NCBI GenBank assembly: GCA_048500275.1
Contig: JASNYI010000002.1
Coordinates: forward strand, 806,001 to 870,000
DNA from: UBA5066 sp048500275
Lineage (GTDB): Bacteria; Acidobacteriota; Thermoanaerobaculia; UBA5066
DNA: 64,000 nucleotides
Reading direction: 5' to 3'
A program made the translations under genes and the position numbers. The notes under the pieces were generated by a model, which made no database searches, was not told the DNA's origin, and saw only the letters and a program-made list of their open reading frames with translations. Below, piece by piece: positions 24,682 through 32,610 of the stretch. Position 1 is the first letter of the stretch, and every line of letters begins with the position of its first letter.

Positions 24682-27600
24682 AGCGCCTCGCGGTCCTCGC
24701 CTCCTCGATCGCCCTACTCGCCGCGGCGCCCGGCCCCAAGGCGACGCCGCTCGGCACCTCCGACCCAGGCGCGTGGACGGCCTCGCCCTCGCCCGGGGTC
24801 TCCCTCCGGCTTTCCGCCGCGACGCCCGCGGCGGCGGGTGCGCTTCGGCTCGACTTCGACTTCCGCGGAAGCGGCGGGTGGGCCGCGGCGACGCGCAAGG
24901 TCGACCTCGTCCTGCCCGAGCGCTGGGAGATCCGGCTTCGCCTCCGCGGGAAGGCGCTCCCGAACGACCTCGAGCTGAAGCTGGCCGACCCGTCGGGGGA
25001 GAACGTCTGGTGGTTCCGGAAGCGGAACGCGACGTTTCCGGCCGCGTTCGAGACCCTCCGGGTGAAGCAGAGGCAGGTCGAGTTCGCGTGGGGGCCTCTC
25101 GGCGGCGGGGCGCCCTCCCGCATCGGCTCGATCGAGCTCACCGTGACCGCCGGGAAGGGCGGGAAGGGCTTCCTCGAGGTCGGCGACCTCGTCCTCGTCG
25201 ACCTCCCGCCCGAGCCGCCCGCTCGGCCGCCCGCGGCGAAGGCCTCGTCGTCGTCGCCGGGCCACGGCCCGGAGCGCGCTTTCGACGGAGACCCGGCGAC
25301 GTCGTGGCGGGCCGCGGCGACCGGCCCGGCGGAGTGGGTCGTCGACCTCGGCTCCCTGCGCGAGCTGGGCGGGCTGGTCGTCGACCACGGCGCCTCCTTC
25401 GCGCGGCGCTACGCTGTCGACCTCTCGGAGGACGGGGTGACCTGGACGTCCGTTCGCGAGGTCGTCCAGGGGGACGGCGGCCGCGACTTCCTCGCGCTCC
25501 CCGAGAGCGAAGCGCGGAGAGTGAAGCTCCGGCTCATCGAGGGCCCGGTGCAGGAGCCCTTCGAGCTGCGCGAGGTGGCCGTGAAACCCCTCGCCTTCGC
25601 GGCGACTCCGGACGCCTTCCTCGTGGAAGTGGCGCGCGAGGCTCCGCGAGGGGCCTGGCCCCGGTACCTCTCCGGCGAGCAGTCGTACTGGGCCGTCGTC
25701 GGCGTCGACGGCGACGCGGACGAGGGACTCCTCTCCGAGGACGGCGCGCTCGAGGCCGGGGCCGGCCTCTTCTCCGTCGAGCCGTTCCTCTCCGAGGGCG
25801 GACGGCTCGTCACCTGGGCCGACGTGAAGACGGTGCACGGGCTCGTCGACGGCGACCTGCCGATCCCGCAGGTGACGTGGGACGCAGGAGCTGTGGCGCT
25901 CGAGGTCACGGCCCTCGCGTCCGGCCTGCCGGGCGAATCGGCCCTCCTCGCGCGGTACCGCGTCTCGAACCGCACGGCGGCGCCGAGGAAGGTCCGCCTG
26001 CTCCTCGCCCTGCGGCCGCTGCAGGTGAATCCCCCCTGGCAGTTTCTCGGGACACCGGGCGGCGTCTCCCCGATCCGCTCGCTCGCCTTCGACGGGGGGC
26101 GCGCCGTCGTGAACGGGGAGCGCGTCGTCGTCCCGCTCATGGCCCCCTCGACCGCGGCGGCGACGACGTTCGACGCCGGGGACGTCTCAGGCTTTCTCCT
26201 CGCGGGGAGGCTTCCGCCTCACCCGAGAGTGGAGGACACGACGGGTCTCGCCTCGGGCGCGTTCGCGTTCGACCTCGAGCTTCCCGCCTCCGCTTCGCGC
26301 GACGTCGTCGTCGCGATTCCGTTCGACCGGGCGCAGGCGCCGGCCGAGCTCGCCGGGGCCTTCGGCCCCGCACCCTGGAACGGCCTCCCGCAGGACGCGG
26401 CCCGCGCCCTCTTCGAATCGCTCCTCGCGAGGGAGCGGGCCGGCTGGCGAGGCCGCCTCGACCGCGTCGTCTTCGACGTTCCGCCGGAGGCCGAGCGGTA
26501 CGTGGAGATCCTCCGGTCGCAGCTCGGCTGGATCCTCGTGAACCGCGACGGCTCGGCGATCCAGCCCGGCTCGCGCTCGTACGCGCGGTCCTGGATCCGA
26601 GACGGCTCGCTGACGTCGGAGGCGCTCCTCAGGCTCGGTCACTCCTCCGTGGCCCGCTCCTTCCTCCTCTGGTTCGCGGGCTTCCAGGGTGGCGACGGGC
26701 GGGTCCCCTGCTGCGTCGACGCGCGCGGAGCGGACGGCGTCCCCGAGCACGACAGCCACGGCCAGCTCGTCTTCCTCGTCGCCGAGACGGTCCGCTACAC
26801 GGGCGACCGCGGCCTCGCCGGCCGGATGTGGCCGAACGTGGTCTCGGCCGTCTCGTACCTCGACGCGCTCCGGCAGAAGCGCAGGACCCCGGAGTACGAG
26901 GCGCCGGAGAAGAGGGTCTTCTTCGGCCTCCTTCCGGAGTCGATCAGCCACGAGGGGTACGCCGCGAAGCCGATGCACTCCTACTGGGACGGCTTCTTCG
27001 CCCTGCGCGGCCTGAAGGACGCCGTCTTCCTCGCGGAGCTCCTCGGCAAGGAGGAGGAGGCGAAGGCCTTCGCGCGGATCCGCGACGAGTTCGCCGCCGA
27101 CCTCCACGCGTCGATCCGGCTCGCGATGGAGCGGCACGGAATCGACTACATCCCCGGCTGCGCGGAGCTCGGCGACTTCGACGCAACCTCCACGACCGCC
27201 GCCCTCGCGCCCGGGGGCGAGCGGGGGCGCCTCCCGCAGGAGGCGCTCGAGCGGACCTTCGAGAGGTATCTCGAGAACGTCGCGAAGCGCGAGGCGGGGG
27301 AGGGCGAGGCCTACACGCCCTACGAGCTCAGGGCCGTCGGGGCGCTCGTGCGGCTCGGGCGGCGCGACGAGGCCGTCGGTCTCCTCGACCTCTTCTTCCG
27401 CGACCTCAGGCCCGCGGGGTGGAACCAGTGGGGCGAGGTCGTATGGCGCGACCCGAGGACCCCGAAGTTCATCGGCGACATGCCTCACACCTGGGTCGGT
27501 TCCGACTACGTCCGGTCCTTCCTCGACCTCTTCGCCTACGAGCGCGAGGACGACTCCTCCCTCGTCGTCGCCGCCGGTATCCCGGAACGCTGGGTCCGCT

Positions 27601-27854
27601 CGGCGCGAGGGGTCTCCGTGAAGGGGCTCCGGACTCCGTACGGATCGCTCGACGCCGCCCTCTCGGCCGAAGGGGCCGGTGTCCGCGTCCGCCTCGCGGG
27701 GCTGAAAGCCGTTCCCCCGGGAGGTGTCGTCGTCCGGCCCCCCCTTTCGTCCCCGCCCCGAACGGCGACCGTCGACGGCCGCCCGGCCCCTCTCTCGGCG
27801 GACGGCGAAGTCGTCGTCCGCGTCCTTCCCGCGGAGGTCGTCGTCCTGCCGTGA
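24678..27854 (+). CDS. Large exported glycoside hydrolase-like protein with discoidin (F5/8C) domain
   Basis: A 1058-residue protein with a signal peptide (LAVLASSIALLAAAPG). Residues about 30-185 form a carbohydrate-binding-like beta-sandwich (DFDFRGSGGWAAATRKVDLVLP). Residues about 190-305 form an F5/8 type C/discoidin domain (GPERAFDGDPATSWRA, EWVVDLGSLRELGGLVVDHG). Residues about 600-960 have the helix-rich (alpha/alpha)6 pattern of inverting glycosidases or phosphorylases (RSWIRDGSLTSEALLRLG, VPEHDSHGQLVFLVAETVRYTGD, MHSYWDGFFALRGLKDA). A small C-terminal beta domain follows. The CAZy family is not recognised. Its position between the transporter and the GH94 gene indicates a role in processing the same beta-glucan. 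The ATG overlaps the permease stop. Confidence 0.75.
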   Translation: MKRLAVLASSIALLAAAPGPKATPLGTSDPGAWTASPSPGVSLRLSAATPAAAGALRLDFDFRGSGGWAAATRKVDLVLPERWEIRLRLRGKALPNDLELKLADPSGENVWWFRKRNATFPAAFETLRVKQRQVEFAWGPLGGGAPSRIGSIELTVTAGKGGKGFLEVGDLVLVDLPPEPPARPPAAKASSSSPGHGPERAFDGDPATSWRAAATGPAEWVVDLGSLRELGGLVVDHGASFARRYAVDLSEDGVTWTSVREVVQGDGGRDFLALPESEARRVKLRLIEGPVQEPFELREVAVKPLAFAATPDAFLVEVAREAPRGAWPRYLSGEQSYWAVVGVDGDADEGLLSEDGALEAGAGLFSVEPFLSEGGRLVTWADVKTVHGLVDGDLPIPQVTWDAGAVALEVTALASGLPGESALLARYRVSNRTAAPRKVRLLLALRPLQVNPPWQFLGTPGGVSPIRSLAFDGGRAVVNGERVVVPLMAPSTAAATTFDAGDVSGFLLAGRLPPHPRVEDTTGLASGAFAFDLELPASASRDVVVAIPFDRAQAPAELAGAFGPAPWNGLPQDAARALFESLLARERAGWRGRLDRVVFDVPPEAERYVEILRSQLGWILVNRDGSAIQPGSRSYARSWIRDGSLTSEALLRLGHSSVARSFLLWFAGFQGGDGRVPCCVDARGADGVPEHDSHGQLVFLVAETVRYTGDRGLAGRMWPNVVSAVSYLDALRQKRRTPEYEAPEKRVFFGLLPESISHEGYAAKPMHSYWDGFFALRGLKDAVFLAELLGKEEEAKAFARIRDEFAADLHASIRLAMERHGIDYIPGCAELGDFDATSTTAALAPGGERGRLPQEALERTFERYLENVAKREAGEGEAYTPYELRAVGALVRLGRRDEAVGLLDLFFRDLRPAGWNQWGEVVWRDPRTPKFIGDMPHTWVGSDYVRSFLDLFAYEREDDSSLVVAAGIPERWVRSARGVSVKGLRTPYGSLDAALSAEGAGVRVRLAGLKAVPPGGVVVRPPLSSPPRTATVDGRPAPLSADGEVVVRVLPAEVVVLP

Positions 27855-27894
27855 CGAGCTCCGTCCCCTTCCGATCGACTCCCCGGAGGATTCG

Positions 27895-30294
27895 ATGAGC
27901 CTGGCTCCCGAGCGCCCCGTCCTTGCCGAAAACGCCTACGGGCGGTTCACGCCGGACGGCGCCGAGTACGTCGTCACCGACCCGCGCACGCCGCGCCCCT
28001 GGGTCAACGTCATCGCCAACGCCCGGGCCGGCCTCGTCGTCAGCCAGACGGGATCGGGCTTCACGTGGGTCGACAACTCCCAGCTCGCGGTCGTCACGCG
28101 CTGGGAGCAGGACCTGACGCGCGACGCCTCCGGCCGCTCCCTCTACGTCCGCGACGTCGACACGGGAGAGTTCTGGTCTCTCGCCCCCGCCCCCTGCCTG
28201 CCGGACTACGACCGCTTCGAGTGCCGTCACGGGCTCGGGGCGACGACGTTCCGGACCGCGCTCGGAGGCGTCGCCGCCGAGTGGACGCTCTTCGTCGACC
28301 CGGAGGCGACCGCGGAGCTCTGGCGCCTCTCGCTGCGCAACGAGGGGAGCGCCCGGCGGCGGCTCGAGCTCGTCGCGTTCGTGGAGTGGAACTGCGGGGT
28401 CACACCCTCGCCCCGGCGGGAGTTCACGAAGCTCTTCCTCGAGTGCGAGAGGGACGAGGCGCGCAACGCCGTCTTCGCCCGTTCCCACATGTGGGAGGTG
28501 GGCTCGAAGCGGTGGGGGCACTGGAACACGACCTTTCCCTACGTCAGCGCCTTCGCCTGCACGGAGCCGGTCGCGGAGGCGGAAGGGGACAAGGCCGCGT
28601 TCCTCGGTCGGCTCGGTTCGTTCGCCTCGCCGGAGGCCCTCGCGGGCCGGCCCTGGCCCGGGCTCTTCGGCCGCCACGGCGACGCCGTGGCGGCGCTGCG
28701 CGTCCCGGTCGAGGTCCCCGCGGGGGGCTCGCGCGATCTCGGCTTCGTCCTCGCGACGGCAGAGACGGACGACGCGACCCGCGAGCTCCTCTCGCGCTTC
28801 GGCAGCGTCGCGGCCCTCGACGCGTCCCTCGCCGCGGCGAAGGCCCGCTGGACGGGCCTCCTCGCCGCGCACCGCGTCGAGACGCCCGACGGCACGTTCG
28901 ACGTCTTCCTGAACGACTGGGTGCGGTACCAGGCGATCTCGGCGCGGATCCAGGCGCGCTGCGGCTACTACCAGCAGAGCGGCGCCTACGGGTTCCGCGA
29001 CCAGCTGCAGGACTCGCAGGTCTGGCTCACGATCGACCCCGCGCGCTGCCGCGAGCAGATCGCCCTCCACGCGGCGCACCAGTTCGCCGACGGCTCGGTC
29101 TACCACTGGTGGCACCCCCTGTCGGAGATGGGGCACGTCACGAAGATGACCGACGACCTCCTCTGGCTCGCCTTCGTGACGGCGGCCTACATCCGCGAGA
29201 CCGGGGACGTCTCGATTCTCGGCGACCGGACGCCGTTCCTCGACGAGGCCGAGCCGGCACCGCTCTCCGAGCACGTCGCGCGCGCTTTCGAGCGCGTCTT
29301 CCGCCGGTCGAGCCCCCGCGGGCTGCCGTATATCGGCGCGGGCGACTGGAACGACGGTCTCTCGGCCGTCGGCCTCGAGGAGAAGGGGGAGTCGGTCTGG
29401 CTCGCCCACTTCCTCGCCGGCCTCCTCGCCGAGTGGGCGGACATCTGGGGGCGGACGGGCGAGCCGGGCCGCGCGGCCGGCTTCGCCCGGCGGCGGGAAG
29501 CGCTCGTGGCGGCGATCAACGAGCACTGCTGGGACGGCTCCTGGTACTGGCGCGCGACGCTCGACTCGGGCGGGAAGATCGGCAGCGCGGGCAACGAGCG
29601 GGGGCGGATCTACCTCAACGCCCAGACCTGGGCGATCCTCTGCGACGTCGCCCCGCCGGAGCGTGCGGCCGCGGCGATGGCCGCCGTGAAGGAGCACCTC
29701 GTCTCGGAGGCCGGCGCGCTCCTCCTCGCCCCCGCCTACGACCGGCCCGTGCGGGAGATCGGCTACATCACCCGGTACGCGGCCGGGATGCGCGAGAACG
29801 GCGGCGTCTACACGCACGCCGCGACGTGGGCGATCTCGGCCGCGGCGAAAGTGAAGGACGTCGAACTCGTCGGGCGCCTCCTCGCGGCCATCGACCCGAC
29901 CCGCAAGGACCCCGAGCGCTACCGGGCCGAGCCCTACGTCCTTCCCGGGAACGTCGACGGCCCCGACTCACCGCTCCACGGGCGCGCCGGCTGGACCTGG
30001 TACACCGGGTCGGCGCAGTGGCTCCACCGGGTCGTCTGCGAGTGGGTGGTCGGGTTGCGGCCCGAGTGGGACGGGATGCGGTTCGACCCCTGCCTGCCGC
30101 CTGCGTGGGGCACGGCGCGGATGACGCGCCCCTGGCGCGGCAGCACGCTGGAGGTGACGGTCGTGAGCGACGCCGCGCTCGACCCCGGCGAGGTGCGCGT
30201 CGAGGTGGACGGCCGCCCTCTCGAGAGCCGGCTCCTGCCGCCCCTCCCGGCCGGAAGCGTGGCCCGGGTCGAGGTCAGGTACCGGCCGGCCTGA
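27895..30294 (+). CDS. GH94-family glycoside phosphorylase (cellobiose/1,2-beta-oligoglucan phosphorylase-like)
   Basis: A 799-residue cytosolic enzyme of the glycosyltransferase-36/GH94 type, with no signal peptide. The N-terminal beta-sandwich (FTPDGAEYVVTDPRTPRPWVN; SQTGSGFTWVDNSQL; TRWEQD) leads to an (alpha/alpha)6 barrel. The catalytic acid is the Asp in GAGDWNDG near residue 483, and the conserved RDQLQD segment is near residue 365. Such enzymes split beta-glucosidic bonds with phosphate, releasing sugar 1-phosphate. With a GH144-type hydrolase in the same operon, a 1,2-beta-oligoglucan or sophorose phosphorylase is attractive, but cellobiose or cellobionate phosphorylase cannot be excluded. 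The ATG has GGAGGA 6 bases upstream. The last 20 bases overlap the convergent GH1 gene. Confidence 0.88.
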   Translation: MSLAPERPVLAENAYGRFTPDGAEYVVTDPRTPRPWVNVIANARAGLVVSQTGSGFTWVDNSQLAVVTRWEQDLTRDASGRSLYVRDVDTGEFWSLAPAPCLPDYDRFECRHGLGATTFRTALGGVAAEWTLFVDPEATAELWRLSLRNEGSARRRLELVAFVEWNCGVTPSPRREFTKLFLECERDEARNAVFARSHMWEVGSKRWGHWNTTFPYVSAFACTEPVAEAEGDKAAFLGRLGSFASPEALAGRPWPGLFGRHGDAVAALRVPVEVPAGGSRDLGFVLATAETDDATRELLSRFGSVAALDASLAAAKARWTGLLAAHRVETPDGTFDVFLNDWVRYQAISARIQARCGYYQQSGAYGFRDQLQDSQVWLTIDPARCREQIALHAAHQFADGSVYHWWHPLSEMGHVTKMTDDLLWLAFVTAAYIRETGDVSILGDRTPFLDEAEPAPLSEHVARAFERVFRRSSPRGLPYIGAGDWNDGLSAVGLEEKGESVWLAHFLAGLLAEWADIWGRTGEPGRAAGFARRREALVAAINEHCWDGSWYWRATLDSGGKIGSAGNERGRIYLNAQTWAILCDVAPPERAAAAMAAVKEHLVSEAGALLLAPAYDRPVREIGYITRYAAGMRENGGVYTHAATWAISAAAKVKDVELVGRLLAAIDPTRKDPERYRAEPYVLPGNVDGPDSPLHGRAGWTWYTGSAQWLHRVVCEWVVGLRPEWDGMRFDPCLPPAWGTARMTRPWRGSTLEVTVVSDAALDPGEVRVEVDGRPLESRLLPPLPAGSVARVEVRYRPA

Positions 30295-31636
30295 CGTTCG
30301 CCCCGTTCGTCCGGATGACCTCCGCGTAGAAGCGGGCGCTCGCCTTGGGCGTCCTCTTCTGCGTCGCGAAGTCGACGTGAACGATTCCGAACCGCTTCCG
30401 GAAGCCGTGCGCCCACTCGAGGTTGTCGAGGAGCGACCAGACGAAGTAGCCCCTGACGTCGACGCCGTCCGCGAGGGCCCGCCGGACGGCGCCGAGGTGC
30501 GCGTCGAGATACGCGACGCGGAGCGGGTCGGCGAGGAGAGGTCCGTCGACGACGGGAGGGTCGTAGAAGGCCGCGCCGTTCTCGGTGACGTAGAGAGGGA
30601 TGTCCCCGTAGCGGCGGCGGACCCACGCGAGCGTGTCGTAGAGACCGTCGGGGAAGACCTCCCAGCCGGTCTCGGTGTGCGTGGCGCTGCGCTGGAAAGT
30701 GCGTCCCTCCATGACCGGGAAGCTCCGCGGGTCGTCGTGGACGACGGCCCGGGTGTAGTAGTTGACGCCGACGAAGTCGACGGGCGCCTTCATCGCGGCG
30801 AGCTCGGCTTCGCTCGGTCCTTCCCAGGCCTCGCCGAAGATTCCGGCAAGCCCCTCGGGGACCTTCCCGAGGAGGGCCGGGTCGAGATACTGGCGGTTCA
30901 TGTAGGCGTCGGCCCGCGCGACGGCGGAGAGGTCCTCGAGGCGGGTGGAGGCCGGGTACTTCGGCTCGAGGTTGACGACGAGGCCGATCTGCCCCTTCCC
31001 CTCGGCCCTGTAGGCCGAGACGCCCGCGGCGTGCGCCAGGAGGAGGTTCTTCGACGCCCGGGGCGCCTCGAACGGGCTCGCGTGGCCCGGAGCGAGGACG
31101 CCGTGGAGGTAGCCGCCGTCGGAGACGACCCACGGCTCGTTGATCGTGACCCAGAGGTCGACGGCGCCGTCGAGCGCGCGGAAGCAGGCGCGCGCGTAGT
31201 CGGCGAACCAGCCGGCGACGTCGGGGTTCGTCCAGCCCCCCCTCTCGTCCAGGGCGGCGGGGAGGTCCCAGTGGTAGAGGGTCGCCATCGGCCGGATCCC
31301 GGCCTCGCAGAGCGCCTCGACGAGACGACGGTAGAAGTCGAGCCCCTTCTCGTTGACCCGGCCCCGGCCCTCGGGCATCACCCGGCTCCAGGCGATGGAG
31401 AAGCGGTAGGCGCTCAGCCCGAGCGACTTCATGAGCGCGACGTCGTCGCGGTACCGGTGGTAGTGGTCGCACGCGACGTCCCCCGTGTCGCCGTCCCTCA
31501 CCTTGCCGGGAACCCTCGTGAAACGGTGCCAGATGCTCGGGCCGGCGCCGTCGGCCAGGGGCGAGCCCTCGACCTGGTAGGCCGACGTGGCGGCCCCCCA
31601 GAGGAACCCTTGGGGAAACGGAGCGGTCTCGGTCAT
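30275..31636 (-). CDS. Family 1 beta-glucosidase
   Basis: A 453-residue cytosolic (beta/alpha)8 enzyme of GH1 that removes terminal beta-linked glucose. The N-terminal GFLWGAATSAYQVEG signature is intact, the acid/base Glu is in TINEPW (E167), and the nucleophile Glu is in YVTENG (E351). Length is normal for GH1. It faces the GH94 gene tail to tail with a 20-bp overlap and is divergent from the dehydrogenase gene at 31711. It completes the locus by hydrolysing disaccharides or short oligosaccharides not phosphorolysed by GH94. A possible -10 (GATAAT, minus strand, near 31682-31687) precedes it; no copy of the LacI operator is seen here. Confidence 0.95.
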   Translation of the reverse strand: MTETAPFPQGFLWGAATSAYQVEGSPLADGAGPSIWHRFTRVPGKVRDGDTGDVACDHYHRYRDDVALMKSLGLSAYRFSIAWSRVMPEGRGRVNEKGLDFYRRLVEALCEAGIRPMATLYHWDLPAALDERGGWTNPDVAGWFADYARACFRALDGAVDLWVTINEPWVVSDGGYLHGVLAPGHASPFEAPRASKNLLLAHAAGVSAYRAEGKGQIGLVVNLEPKYPASTRLEDLSAVARADAYMNRQYLDPALLGKVPEGLAGIFGEAWEGPSEAELAAMKAPVDFVGVNYYTRAVVHDDPRSFPVMEGRTFQRSATHTETGWEVFPDGLYDTLAWVRRRYGDIPLYVTENGAAFYDPPVVDGPLLADPLRVAYLDAHLGAVRRALADGVDVRGYFVWSLLDNLEWAHGFRKRFGIVHVDFATQKRTPKASARFYAEVIRTNGANVRPAGT

Positions 31637-31710
31637 CGGTTCTCCTCGCGTCGACGTCGTTCGTCGTCCAGGCCGTTCGCGATTATCCGCGCCGGCCGCA
31701 GAATCGGGGG

Positions 31711-32598
31711 ATGAGCGACGTCTCCCTCCTCGGCACCGGGCTCCTCGGCACCCCCGTCGCGCTCCGCCTCGCCTCGACCGGCCTCGAGGTGACGGTCTGG
31801 AACCGCACCGCCGCCAGGGTCGAGGTCCTCCGGGAAGCGGGGCTCGCGGTCGCCCCGACGGCCGCCGCGGCGCTCGGGGCCTCGCCCGTCGTCATCCTGA
31901 TGCTCGCCGACGCCCCGGCGATCCGGCAGACGCTCCTCTCTCCCGAAGCGCTCCGAGAGGTGGCCGGAAGGACGGTCGTCCAGATGGGGACGATCGGGCC
32001 GGACGAGAGCCGGGCTTTCGCCGCCGCGGTCTCCGCCGCGGGAGGCGAGTGGGTCGAGGCGCCGGTCCTCGGCAGCATCCCGCAGGCCGACTCCGGGACG
32101 CTCCAGGTCATGGTGGGGGGAACGGAGGAGCAGCTCGGGCGGCTGGAGCCGCTCCTCGCGCGCCTGGGCCGGGACGTGCAACGCGTCGGGGATGTCGGGC
32201 AGGCGGCGGCGATGAAGCTCGCCCTCAACCAGCTCATCGGGTCGCTGACGACGGCGTTCGCCACGAGCCTCGCCTACGTGAGGGCCGAGGGGCTGGCCCC
32301 GGAAGCCTTTATGGAGATCCTGCGCCCGAGCGCGCTCTACGCGCCGACGTTCGACAAGAAGCTCGGCCGGATGCTCGAGGGGGAGTACGGGAACCCGACG
32401 TTTCCGCTGAAGCTCCTCCGCAAGGACCTGGACCTCTTCGTGCGCGCGGCGCGGGCGGCGGGAGTCGCGCCCCGCATCGCGGAGGCCGTCCTCGAAACCG
32501 TCGATGCCGCCTCCGGGCGAGGTCTCGGAGAGGACGACTACTCGGCCGTCGCCGAGGGCGTCGCCGCGCCGCTTCCCGGGCGTGCCGGCGACCGCTAA
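31711..32598 (+). CDS. NAD(P)-dependent oxidoreductase, beta-hydroxyacid dehydrogenase (HIBADH) family
   Basis: A 295-residue cytosolic enzyme of the 3-hydroxyisobutyrate/tartronate-semialdehyde reductase family. The Rossmann start is LLGTGLLGTPVALRLASTG, with the NADP-friendly NRT after the second strand (VTVWNRTAAR). The substrate-binding GTIGPDESR and APVLGSIPQADSGTLQVMVGG segments follow, and the catalytic Lys is in GQAAAMKLALNQL. This last region and the overall spacing resemble the glyoxylate/succinic semialdehyde reductase subgroup. The substrate is not determined. Its stop codon TAA forms part of the -10-like element of the next gene. Confidence 0.88.
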   Translation: MSDVSLLGTGLLGTPVALRLASTGLEVTVWNRTAARVEVLREAGLAVAPTAAAALGASPVVILMLADAPAIRQTLLSPEALREVAGRTVVQMGTIGPDESRAFAAAVSAAGGEWVEAPVLGSIPQADSGTLQVMVGGTEEQLGRLEPLLARLGRDVQRVGDVGQAAAMKLALNQLIGSLTTAFATSLAYVRAEGLAPEAFMEILRPSALYAPTFDKKLGRMLEGEYGNPTFPLKLLRKDLDLFVRAARAAGVAPRIAEAVLETVDAASGRGLGEDDYSAVAEGVAAPLPGRAGDR

Positions 32599-32601
32599 GC
32601 T
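32596..32601 (+). promoter_or_regulatory. -10-like element before the HAD-UbiA gene
   Basis: TAAGCT in the context CGCTAAGCTCGGCGGC, ending nine bases before a GTG start that has no Shine-Dalgarno sequence. It fits the recurrent GCTAnnnTCGG pattern. It overlaps the stop codon of the preceding gene. Confidence 0.35.
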
Positions 32602-32610
32602 CGGCGGCAC

